A stretch of 64,000 nucleotides of DNA. Origin: an uncultured Ruminococcus sp. (GTDB taxonomy: Bacteria > Bacillota > Clostridia > Oscillospirales > Ruminococcaceae). Location of the stretch: positions 1 through 64,000 of the forward strand of contig CAKSJP010000008.1 in NCBI GenBank assembly GCA_934463425.1. Reading direction: 5' to 3'. This document shows, piece by piece, positions 25,427 to 32,894 of this stretch (within the stretch, counting starts at the first letter, position 1; each line of letters begins with the position of its first letter). The notes below the pieces were generated by a model that did not search any database, was not told the DNA's origin, and saw only the letters and a program-made list of their open reading frames with translations. The translations under genes were made by a program, and so were the position numbers.

Positions 25427-25502
25427 TGGAGCTGGTGGACGGACTTGAACCCCCGACCTGCTGATTACAAATCAGCTGCTCTACCAACTGAGCTACACCA
25501 GC
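25427..25502 (-). tRNA. tRNA-Thr (anticodon TGT)
   Basis: 76 nt with encoded CCA. Acceptor GCTGGTG/CACCAGC with discriminator T, anticodon loop TTTGTAA, T-arm GGGGGTTCAAGTCC. Upstream of tRNA-Tyr in the same transcript. Confidence 0.96.
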
Positions 25503-25525
25503 ACTCGTGCGCTGCAACGATAATT

Positions 25526-25554
25526 ATTATATCACAACTTTCGGATACTGTCAA
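25526..25554 (-). promoter_or_regulatory. Promoter of the tRNA-Thr/tRNA-Tyr unit
   Basis: Minus strand TTGACA (25549-25554), 17 bp, TATAAT (25526-25531). Confidence 0.88.
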
Positions 25555-25923
25555 GCATTTTTTTGAGGTTTTTCTTTTTCAAAGTTTTCAGTGATGAAAC
25601 TTGTCTTTTTCAATCTCAATATGCTTGTTTTAAAGATATATTGGCAATGAAAATAAAATTAGTGGGACAGGCGGTTTTTGGAGATGCCTCCGGTTTTGCC
25701 CCGAAAAAAACATTTTCCGGAGAAAATACTGCACTGCCAAACCGCATTTTTTTCACGAGATCGGATCACTGCGGCATGCTCCCTCGGCCACGATCATGTT
25801 CAGAAGCTGCAAAAAGCACCCTCTCCCGGATGGGAAAGGATGCCCTTGCGAAAAAGTATATAAGGAAGAAGTGGGAATCTGCCCTCATGGAACAGACAGA
25901 CTCCACTTTGGGGATGTCAAGCT
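25555..25923. other. About 370 bp without a recognisable gene
   Basis: Lies between the tRNA promoter and the 3' end of the ABC permease. Plus-strand frames through it have no ribosome binding site and no family features. AT-rich at the left, with scattered short inverted repeats (GGCGGTTTTTGG and CCAAACCGC, near 25671 and 25737). Nothing functional can be assigned. Confidence 0.4.
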
Positions 25924-28164
25924 TTAGCCAACTGCTTCAACCGCATCAGAATCATCAAATTCCGTATCCGAAACGTCGTACCCGTCCTCGTTGTAATTTT
26001 CAACGTCAAACAGATCCTCAGTCCGGGGATCGTCGAAAAATGCATCCTTGACGGGCACGTGCAGATCAATCGCATTGCCCTGATCCGCCAGACCGTCCTC
26101 CGACCACAGGTAGATGTCAGCACAGGACTCCCCTGCCTGCATCGGTCTGTCCAGAATCGCATACTGCATGAGCAGCTGCAGCGATTCGCTCTGGTTCAAC
26201 GGCTGGCAGTCAGAAGCATAGGCATAGTAACTGCTGTAAGCCGAGCTAGAATTCCCGCCGTAAGCATTCATGTTGACGGAAATGTTCTTCTCACTCTTGG
26301 TCAGTTCCGACAGCAGTGCCAGATTGTCCTTTTGTGCCGCATAGAGCATTTCGTAGAATTTCTTTGTCGTTTCTGGTGTCAGATTTTGATAGATCGGGCA
26401 GTCCAGCGCATACGATCTTCCGTTTTTGCGGAACGTATACTCGACATCGCTCACCCATGTATCGTCAGTACTGCCATTCTGTATCGTCTGATACAGGGTT
26501 TCAAAGTCTGCTGACTGCAATTCCTCCCGATAGGTCTGCAGCAGTTCCTCTGCCTGCTCTGTACTCAGATAGTAGGAACCCATCTGGTCGCCGAATGTTG
26601 CAGTGCCCTTGAGTTCCTGCGGCGGGTTTCGCCATACATCTACATAGTCCGCATTGGTCTGCAATGCATCCAGCAGCTTTTCTGTTTCGGAAGCAGGCAC
26701 ATAGATCAGCCGGCGGAGCGTATGGCTTTTCGTGCGGATAATAACATCATAGGCACAATAAGAATCAACGCGGTTTTCAGCAATTTCAATCTCGTCATAG
26801 CAGCTTTCAGTATAATACTTGCTCTGATAAGCATCATCGCCGCCTTCTTCCCACGTTTTCAGGTTTTCGTCCAGATAGTAGGACACCAGTGTCACAGCAG
26901 TGGGGTCGGTGATCTCGATATCCCGGCTCATCAGATTGATATAATCCCGATAGTTCAGATAGCTGCCGCCGGAAATATAGTCCGTGCCGTCTGTACTGCA
27001 GAAAGACACGCTTTCGATCTCCTGCATTGCCGGACGCTGTGCCACGATGTGATTTTCCACCGCATGCATGCCCAGCAGGATCCCCACATTCAGCAGTGCC
27101 ACAATGCCCAGCCCCGGCAGTGCCGTCAGCAGGTTTTTCCACTTCTTCGTGGTGATCAGTTCGTAGGCAAAGTACACCAGTGCTGCCACCAGATAGAACA
27201 CCAGGAACACAAACCATTCGTCCCGCAGCATACCGTTAGTCATTGCGCTGAACATCGCACAAACGATAAAGATACAGATCACCATGGTCACCACAATGCG
27301 GTAGATGTGCTGGAGCAGACGGCTGGGAGCAGACTGTCCGGCAGCCTCACTGCGGCGGCGACAGAACAAGAACGCTGCGATCACAAAATACAACAGTCCC
27401 AGCAGGAACGTGTACAGGTATGCCTGCCAGCTGGGGGAAAAGACAGTTTCTATGCTCGTCCCGTCATTTTCGGACATGGAAAAGACCACATTGACACCAG
27501 AGAACAACAGGTTATTGGCATTCCGGAAAAATCCCGTCCCCGCAGAATCCGACAGAAACGGCAGGGCATTCACCATAGACGACTGCAATGCCAGCACACA
27601 GAGCCGCGGCAAAAAAAGCAGGATTCCGGCAAACAGCAGGTTCGTGAAAACAGTACCGGTTATGCTCATGGAAACCAGCACACCGGCAACCAACAGAAAA
27701 CTCATGCAGAACAGGCTCGCCGCAAAGGGCAGCAGGCTGTCCGTCAGCAGAGTGATATACTTGTGTGTAAACCCACAGGCAATAACGGAAGTCAGCGTTC
27801 CCAGCACCAGCAGCAGAACTACCCACAGCAGTACAGCTCCGGCATAACTCAAGTACAGGGTGATCCGTTTATGGGGCAATGCGTGGTACAAGTCCGATGC
27901 CGCCCGATTGTCCAGAAAGTGGAACAGCATCAGCGTCATCAGCGGTGCCGCCAGCAGCACCACAAGCAGTGTCACATTGATGCCCCACGCCTCATAGACG
28001 ATTTTGGTATAATAAGGGCTGCTGCCCAAGCTGATCGCCTGGGCAACCGGCTCCAGAATGGCACCCAGCACCACAATTACTGCGGCAAAAATGCCGATCA
28101 TCTTGCATTGCTGAAAGCCTTCCCAAAGCATTTTCAGCGAAAAAGTTGTTCTTTTCTGTTTCAT
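25924..28164 (-). CDS. ABC transporter permease with a large C-terminal soluble domain
   Basis: Membrane protein of 746 residues. The N-terminal half (about 15-395) holds about ten hydrophobic segments, including a first helix at GIFAAVIVVLGAILEPV. The C-terminal half (about 400-746) is acidic and soluble, with many Tyr and Asp and a very acidic last 50 residues. The frame is open to 28206, but the ATG at 28162-28164 has GGAGG at 9 bp and overlaps the micropeptide stop. Role inferred from the operon GntR-ATPase-micropeptide-permease, which resembles YtrA-controlled export systems. Substrate unknown. Confidence 0.82.
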   Translation of the reverse strand: MKQKRTTFSLKMLWEGFQQCKMIGIFAAVIVVLGAILEPVAQAISLGSSPYYTKIVYEAWGINVTLLVVLLAAPLMTLMLFHFLDNRAASDLYHALPHKRITLYLSYAGAVLLWVVLLLVLGTLTSVIACGFTHKYITLLTDSLLPFAASLFCMSFLLVAGVLVSMSITGTVFTNLLFAGILLFLPRLCVLALQSSMVNALPFLSDSAGTGFFRNANNLLFSGVNVVFSMSENDGTSIETVFSPSWQAYLYTFLLGLLYFVIAAFLFCRRRSEAAGQSAPSRLLQHIYRIVVTMVICIFIVCAMFSAMTNGMLRDEWFVFLVFYLVAALVYFAYELITTKKWKNLLTALPGLGIVALLNVGILLGMHAVENHIVAQRPAMQEIESVSFCSTDGTDYISGGSYLNYRDYINLMSRDIEITDPTAVTLVSYYLDENLKTWEEGGDDAYQSKYYTESCYDEIEIAENRVDSYCAYDVIIRTKSHTLRRLIYVPASETEKLLDALQTNADYVDVWRNPPQELKGTATFGDQMGSYYLSTEQAEELLQTYREELQSADFETLYQTIQNGSTDDTWVSDVEYTFRKNGRSYALDCPIYQNLTPETTKKFYEMLYAAQKDNLALLSELTKSEKNISVNMNAYGGNSSSAYSSYYAYASDCQPLNQSESLQLLMQYAILDRPMQAGESCADIYLWSEDGLADQGNAIDLHVPVKDAFFDDPRTEDLFDVENYNEDGYDVSDTEFDDSDAVEAVG

Positions 28165-28301
28165 CTTAGAAATCCTCCCCTCGCATGAAGGTATGCCGCA
28201 GCACAAATCGCAGCAAGTCCCAATACCACCGCCAGCAGCACCAGTGAACTCATCAGCTGACGGCGCGTCTCCCGGCGGTCATTTCGATTTAGATTCTGCA
28301 T
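28161..28301 (-). CDS. 46-residue single-helix membrane micropeptide
   Basis: Reading the minus strand from the ATG at 28299-28301 gives a 46-residue protein: a charged start (MQNLNRNDRRETRRQ), one membrane helix (about 17-38, SSLVLLAVVLGLAAICAAAY) and a short tail LHARGGFLR. GAGGAGG lies at a good distance upstream, inside the ATPase gene. It overlaps the ATPase 3' end by 23 bp, and its stop overlaps the permease ATG as ATGA. The spacing argues for real, coupled translation. Possible helper of the permease; no family recognised. Confidence 0.75.
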   Translation of the reverse strand: MQNLNRNDRRETRRQLMSSLVLLAVVLGLAAICAAAYLHARGGFLR

Positions 28302-29217
28302 GGCGGTTTTCCTCCTCTATCAAGTCATCGATCTGGAACGTATAGCCCAGGGTTTCCATTTCATAAGTAAAGACCTCTTCCAGAGACAGCGGCAGCACAT
28401 CCAGCAGGATTGGCTCCATGGCGCGCAGCTTCTGCACGATCTCTTCCCGGTCGCCGCTGACGATCAGATTGGCGACGCTGCCGCTCTTCTCATAGTGGGA
28501 AACCTGAATCCCCTGGAACTTGCTCTTGTCGTACTCGTCGCGGAACGCGATCTGAATCTTGAACTGAGAAGTTTTCAGATTCTCGATGTCGCTCTCCAGC
28601 ACCAGACCGCCTTTATGCAGCAGTGCCAGCTGATCACAGATATCCTCCAGTTCCCGCAGAGAATGAGAGGTGATGATCGCAGAAGCGCCCCGTTCCAGAA
28701 CATCCTCACAGATCAGCTTTTTCACAAAATTCCGCATGACCGGATCCAGTCCGTCAAAGGTTTCGTCGAAAAACAGATAGTCCGGCCGGCAGGACAGCGC
28801 CAGGATCGTTGCCGCCTGACGGCGCATGCCCTTAGAAAACTGTCCCAGAGACTTGTTTCGGGGCAGCTGCAGATGACTGCGAAGCTTTTCAAAGCGTTCG
28901 CCGTCAAAATCCGGATACAGATTCCGGTACATCCGTTCCATTCGGTTCAGATTTGCTCCGGAGAGAAAATACAGTTCATCCGGTACATAGGCAATGCGGC
29001 GCTTGATGGCAGGATTGTCCCAAACCGGCTGGCCGTCAATGCGGATCTCGCCGCCGTCCGGCTGATATACACCGGTAAGCGCCCGGAGAAATGTAGATTT
29101 TCCGGCACCATTTGAACCGACCATACCATAAATGCAGCCATTTCCGATGGAACAAGTCACATTTTCCAAAGCCGTAAAATCCTGAAAGCGCTTGGTCAAA
29201 TTTTTGACTTCGATCAT
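28279..29217 (-). CDS. ABC transporter ATP-binding protein
   Basis: ATPase subunit of 312 residues. Walker A GSNGAGKST (near 35), a degenerate signature FSKGMRRQ in place of LSGGQ, Walker B DYLFFDETFDGLDP, and the switch His in TSHSLREL. The C-terminal 90 residues are an extra regulatory domain as in other GntR-linked export ATPases. It overlaps the gntR gene by 4 bp and the micropeptide by 23 bp. Exporter role inferred from relatives. Confidence 0.93.
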   Translation of the reverse strand: MIEVKNLTKRFQDFTALENVTCSIGNGCIYGMVGSNGAGKSTFLRALTGVYQPDGGEIRIDGQPVWDNPAIKRRIAYVPDELYFLSGANLNRMERMYRNLYPDFDGERFEKLRSHLQLPRNKSLGQFSKGMRRQAATILALSCRPDYLFFDETFDGLDPVMRNFVKKLICEDVLERGASAIITSHSLRELEDICDQLALLHKGGLVLESDIENLKTSQFKIQIAFRDEYDKSKFQGIQVSHYEKSGSVANLIVSGDREEIVQKLRAMEPILLDVLPLSLEEVFTYEMETLGYTFQIDDLIEEENRHAESKSK

Positions 29218-29612
29218 ATCTGCTCTCCTCCATTCTGCTGTTCCTTTGCATTATGAAACGCCTGTTCCACACAGGCAGTGATCTCTTCTTTTGTTACGCC
29301 GGCCATCGCCAGAACTGTCAGCAGTTCCGTCAGATCCTTCATCTTCTCTCTTCCTTTCTCCAACAGCTTCTGCTGCGCATCAGCACAGACATAATACCCT
29401 TTTCCCGGCACAGATTGTATCAGTCCCCTGGCATCCAGCTCTGTATAGGCTTTTAAAATTGTTCGGGGATTGATAGAATTGGCCATTGAGACGCTGCGCA
29501 CAGACGGGATCTGACTGCCCGGCTGCAAAACATCCGTCAGAATAAACTGCTGCACCTGTTGGATGATCTGTTCATAAACCGGCTCTCGTGACATCGGATC
29601 AATCTGGAACAT
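29214..29612 (-). CDS. GntR family regulator, YtrA type
   Basis: Repressor-sized protein of 132 residues. The winged HTH (about 10-78) contains VYEQIIQQVQQFILTDVLQPGSQIPSVRSVS and INPRTILKAYTELDARGLIQSVPGKGYYV. The short C-terminal tail without a ligand-binding domain marks the YtrA subfamily, whose genes usually precede an ABC transporter they repress, as here. Probably autoregulates through the repeats next to its promoter (29821-29867). Confidence 0.93.
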   Translation of the reverse strand: MFQIDPMSREPVYEQIIQQVQQFILTDVLQPGSQIPSVRSVSMANSINPRTILKAYTELDARGLIQSVPGKGYYVCADAQQKLLEKGREKMKDLTELLTVLAMAGVTKEEITACVEQAFHNAKEQQNGGEQI

Positions 29613-29655
29613 GGCAAAACCTCCATTCTTTCAACGCGCATTCACATGAAAATAA

Positions 29656-29672
29656 AAGCAGCACCGCACAAT
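29656..29672. repeat. Fragment of the dispersed repeat (left end only)
   Basis: AAAGCAGCACCGCACAA matches the left end of the element at 32661-32711; no matching right end is seen nearby. It lies in the leader of the GntR operon. A looser match (GCAGCGCTGCGCAAAA) occurs near 30020. Confidence 0.5.
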
Positions 29673-29820
29673 ACCGATGCATCCTTTGATCCTGGGGCAG
29701 ACCGCCTGAAAATTCCGCAGGCATACTGTCGGCGTGATCCGCATCCGTCCAGCTGCTTCACAGAACGCGTCTTTGTTCTCGGACATGCGTGAGACAGCAC
29801 TGCGATCCGTTCTCCGCCTA

Positions 29821-29867
29821 TAGCGTTGTACGTATTGTAAGTGTTGTACTCATCATGCAACACGCTA
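29821..29867. promoter_or_regulatory. Candidate operator of the GntR regulator
   Basis: An inverted repeat TAGCGTTG...CAACACGCTA spans this segment, and inside it TTGTAC, TTGTAA and TTGTAC recur at regular spacing. It begins directly downstream of the -10 box, a position fit for repression. Confidence 0.6.
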
Positions 29868-29896
29868 AGTATACCATATTCCAAAGCACTTGTCAA
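29868..29896 (-). promoter_or_regulatory. Promoter of the GntR-ABC operon
   Basis: Minus strand TTGACA (29891-29896), 17 bp, TATACT (29868-29873). The spacer contains TGCTTTGGAATATG, also found in the promoter at 46790-46818. The leader is about 250 nt. Confidence 0.82.
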
Positions 29897-30656
29897 GAGG
29901 ATTGGAATACTTTTTTTGCAGTTCCTGCAATTTTGGGCAATATGACGAAAAATCAGCAGGCAGATTGTATGCAGCGCCGCCAGAAGGACTTTGCGCGGTG
30001 CTTTCTTTTGGAAAATTACAGCAGCGCTGCGCAAAATCTGAGCAATACCGCACAACATCGCTGTATAGGATACATCATCTGCTATCGAGTCAAACAGACA
30101 GAAATTCCACAGATATTTTGTTATACTGTCAGGGATTTCGGCCGCTGCAGCAGACGGTCCTGCATATGGTGTACAGGACGCTCAGACGGTCTCCGCACCA
30201 TGTTGCGGTTTATTCATCATATACATACTACGGCTATGAAACTTTCAAAAAGTGCACCGATAATATTTCAACTTCAAGAAACCATCTGCAAATCGAGATA
30301 TGCTATAATTTAAAGGTAGAAAAAATGAGAAAAATCATAGCAATTTGATATACATCCGAATTGCAGCATTTGAGAAACACCGATAGCAGTGCTTTTATCG
30401 AATGCCGTGCAGATAGAATCCGGGTGGCGGCGTGCACGCGGCGCGTCAGGAAATGAGAACCGTTTTCACAGACATCCTCTCACGCTTTTGAGAAGAGCTG
30501 ATGCGTATATTTTTGGTGCATACGTGTTCTGAATGAATTGCTGAGAACAAAGACGGGCGAGCACTGAGTCTGCTCTGTGCCAAAAGGCAGCGCTGCATCG
30601 TATGTCTGGTGCGATACTGCCAGAGACACATTTGACGCTTGGGGGAGCGCATAACC
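29897..30656. other. About 760 bp without a convincing gene
   Basis: Divergent spacer between the GntR operon and the CPBP-like gene. Open frames here lack ribosome binding sites and protein-like composition. A lone TATAAT lies at 30303-30308 without a good -35 box, which would leave a leader of about 350 nt for the 30657 gene. Inverted repeats such as GCGTAT/ATACG (about 30498-30521) are present. No known RNA recognised. Confidence 0.4.
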
Positions 30657-31829
30657 ATGAAACTGAAGAATCTGAAAAGATCAAATGCCCCGGCACCGGA
30701 GATTGTGGATGTCGTGGCAGATTCCAACTATGGAACTGTTTCGGAAGCATATAACACCGCATTCCGAAAATGGCGAAACCGAGAAGAGAACAACTATGCG
30801 TTTCGCTGCCGAAAACGGCGAAACGAGGCGGTCTATGTAGAAGGAAAGGGATATCACGAACCCGATCCGGCGGCAGAAGAGCGCCGCGCCATGACACAGG
30901 CGCATATGATCATTGGCATTGCGCTGTTTGCTTATCTGCTGATCGAAAATCTGCTCACTGCAATGCTCATGGGCATCGCACAGATCATTGGATTAGATGT
31001 AGGCTATTGCTACAGCGATGGTACGGTATACGGCAATCAGACGGCAGTGCTGGTGATCCTGATCATAAAATCGGTCTTAAAATATCTCGTGCCTCTTCTG
31101 ATCATCCGGCTTTCTTTTCGGATGCCGCGACGCGTGGCGTATCACCTGAAGCTAGACGCGCCGCGAGAATTTCCGGCAACCATCGCTGTCACACTAATTA
31201 TTTTCGCAGTGACAAACGTCTGGCTTCTGTTTTCACCCATCAATTTTCTCAGCCACAGCACTTTGGGAGAAGCCTACTATACGGTTTCTTATATGAAGCC
31301 GTCCTATCAGATCATTTACCTTGCTTTTGAACTGCTGTTTGTCAGCATCTGCAAGGAATTGCTTCTGCACGGTGAAATGCTTCATGTGCTTCGGCAGTTC
31401 GGTGACTGGTATGCGATCATACTCACTGCAATTGTATCCATCTGCGTTTCACACAGCTGCACTACGATTTTAATGGAATTAACATTCGCCATAGTTTCCG
31501 GCATTGCAGTCCTGCGAAGCGGCTCACTGCTGCCGTCTATCTGCTGCCGGATTCTATATCACGCGATGCTGTTCGGCATATTTTGGATAGAAATCGATCA
31601 AAATCATCTGCTGTTGGACTATCGTCCGCTGTTTATGCTTGTGGTTTTGACCCTGGGTATTATCCTGTGCCTGCTTTCCATTCGCCCCACACGAAAAAAT
31701 CCGGCGCTGCTTCAGCAAAGACGCTATCTTTCCACAAAGGAACGGATCTATACCGCCATGCACCTGGGGCCGCTGTGCATCGTCTTTTTCCTCTGCATGA
31801 TCCTGATGGTAATTGAGGTGATCTTTTGA
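30657..31829 (+). CDS. CPBP-like integral membrane protein with a degenerate active site
   Basis: Protein of 390 residues: a charged cytoplasmic N-terminal stretch of about 85 residues, then about eight hydrophobic helices. The segment ISICKELLLHGEMLHVLRQFGDW...SHSCTTILMELTFAIVSGI...CCRILYHAMLFGI has the layout of the CPBP (Abi/Rce1-type) protease domain, but the usual EExxxR glutamate pair reads KELLLHG, so proteolysis is doubtful. Start at 30657 has GGGGGAG nine bases upstream. The stop overlaps the tadA start, so the two are translationally coupled. Role unknown. Confidence 0.75.
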   Translation: MKLKNLKRSNAPAPEIVDVVADSNYGTVSEAYNTAFRKWRNREENNYAFRCRKRRNEAVYVEGKGYHEPDPAAEERRAMTQAHMIIGIALFAYLLIENLLTAMLMGIAQIIGLDVGYCYSDGTVYGNQTAVLVILIIKSVLKYLVPLLIIRLSFRMPRRVAYHLKLDAPREFPATIAVTLIIFAVTNVWLLFSPINFLSHSTLGEAYYTVSYMKPSYQIIYLAFELLFVSICKELLLHGEMLHVLRQFGDWYAIILTAIVSICVSHSCTTILMELTFAIVSGIAVLRSGSLLPSICCRILYHAMLFGIFWIEIDQNHLLLDYRPLFMLVVLTLGIILCLLSIRPTRKNPALLQQRRYLSTKERIYTAMHLGPLCIVFFLCMILMVIEVIF

Positions 31830-32335
31830 CGGCGGCCTTTATCCCTCAGGCGCGATATATGATGCGTGCGCTGGATCTGGCACGGCAGGCAGCGGAAATG
31901 GGAGAAGTGCCAGTGGGCGCTGTGGTGGTACAAAAATCCACCGGACGCATCATCGGCGAAGGATACAACCGCCGGGAAACAGATCGCTCTCCTCTGGCGC
32001 ATGCAGAGATCATGGCAATCGATGCTGCAAGCAAGACACTGGGCGGCTGGCGGCTGCTGGACAGTGCACTGTATGTGACTCTGGAGCCGTGTCCCATGTG
32101 CGCCGGTGCGATCCTGCATGCCCGGTTGGAACAGGTGATCTATGGTACAACCGATCCCAAAGGCGGCGCGGTAGATTCTGTCCAACAGCTGTTCGCACTT
32201 CCGTATAACTGGACGCCGGAGGTACACACCGGGCTGCTCCAGGCAGAATGCGCTCAGGTGCTAAAAGATTTTTTTCGGGAACTGCGGCTGAAAAAGAAAG
32301 CGGAAAAAATCGCAAAAAACGGAATATTGCTATAA
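31826..32335 (+). CDS. tadA: tRNA-specific adenosine deaminase TadA
   Basis: Zinc deaminase converting A34 to inosine in tRNA-Arg(ACG). 169 residues with the HAE zinc/catalytic motif (near 59), TLEPCPMCAGAILHARL for the two cysteine ligands, and the family's C-terminal helix LKDFFRELRLKKK. TTG start at 31826, set by GAGGTG upstream and by homologues that have about 10 residues before the first helix; the next ATG (31859) would cut into that helix. It overlaps the CPBP-like gene by 4 bp. Confidence 0.95.
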   Translation: MTAAFIPQARYMMRALDLARQAAEMGEVPVGAVVVQKSTGRIIGEGYNRRETDRSPLAHAEIMAIDAASKTLGGWRLLDSALYVTLEPCPMCAGAILHARLEQVIYGTTDPKGGAVDSVQQLFALPYNWTPEVHTGLLQAECAQVLKDFFRELRLKKKAEKIAKNGILL

Positions 32336-32368
32336 GAGGACACCGCATGGACGGCTGTCCTCTTTTTT
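32335..32368 (+). terminator. Terminator after tadA
   Basis: AGAGGACA and TGTCCTCT pair around a 13-nt loop, then a T-run. Confidence 0.9.
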
Positions 32369-32386
32369 ATAAAGGCAGCACCGCAC
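32368..32386. repeat. Fragment of the dispersed repeat (left end only)
   Basis: TAAAGGCAGCACCGCACAAG matches the left end of the 32661-32711 element. It sits between the tadA terminator and the tRNA-Ser promoter. Confidence 0.5.
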
Positions 32387-32438
32387 AAGGCCTGTACAAG
32401 ACAGCCAAAAAAACAAATAAAAAAATCGAATTTTGCTA

Positions 32439-32467
32439 TTGACAAAGCTCGGCATTTCTGCTATAAT
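32439..32467 (+). promoter_or_regulatory. Promoter of tRNA-Ser
   Basis: TTGACA (32439-32444), 17 bp, TATAAT (32462-32467). Confidence 0.9.
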
Positions 32468-32506
32468 AATAAAGCTGACTGCGCATAAAGCAGGACAGTA
32501 AAAAAT

Positions 32507-32598
32507 GGACAGGTGGTTGAGCTGGTCTAAGGCGCACGACTGGAACTCGTGTATACGTTAATAGCGTATCGAGGGTTCGAATCCCTCCCTGTCCGCCA
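32507..32598 (+). tRNA. tRNA-Ser (anticodon GGA)
   Basis: 92 nt with encoded CCA and a long variable arm (TACG...CGTA). Acceptor GGACAGG/CCTGTCC, anticodon loop CTGGAAC, T-arm GAGGGTTCGAATCCCTC. Confidence 0.96.
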
Positions 32599-32605
32599 AG
32601 AATAG

Positions 32606-32639
32606 AGCTGCTGCAGCATATGTTGCAGCAGTTTTTTTA
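32606..32639 (+). terminator. Terminator after tRNA-Ser
   Basis: CTGCTGCA and TGCAGCAG pair around an 8-nt loop, then seven T. Confidence 0.92.
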
Positions 32640-32660
32640 TACATATACAGCAATAAAATC

Positions 32661-32711
32661 AGGGCAGCACCGCACAAAGCCGTCAGACAGACTTTGTGCA
32701 GCGTTGCCCTT
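32661..32711. repeat. Dispersed inverted-repeat element, short copy
   Basis: AGGGCAGCACCGCACAAAG and CTTTGTGCAGCGTTGCCCT are near-perfect inverted repeats around a 12-nt centre. The same end sequence appears at 13929, 29656 and 32368. The rest of the tRNA-Ser to GH3 gap holds a second dyad, ATGCTATT (32721-32728) with AATAGCAT (32790-32797), enclosing a small AGAAAGC-TCCG-GCTTTTCT hairpin. Confidence 0.65.
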
Positions 32712-32796
32712 AGAACATTGATGCTATTGAACGAGAACCGCCTACCTGCTGCAGGCAGGAGAAAGCTCCGGCTTTTCTAAGTCGGACAGAATAGCA

Positions 32797-32825
32797 TTGA
32801 CATTCTCCAACTGCAATGCTATAAT
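32797..32825 (+). promoter_or_regulatory. Promoter of the GH3 gene
   Basis: TTGACA (32797-32802), 17 bp, TATAAT (32820-32825). Confidence 0.88.
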
Positions 32826-32894
32826 CAAACCAATGCAGAATGACAGATTTTCTTTGCGGATGCAAAGAAAGATCATTTTTTAGGAGGAACTATC

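Noticed and set aside
29789..30313. Plus-strand frame of 174 codons in the GntR/CPBP spacer
   Set aside because: Cys/Arg-rich random composition, no ribosome binding site, and it covers the GntR promoter and operator on the other strand.
30657..31829. Functional CPBP intramembrane protease
   Set aside because: The EExxxR motif reads KELLLHG, so I kept only a CPBP-like fold call.
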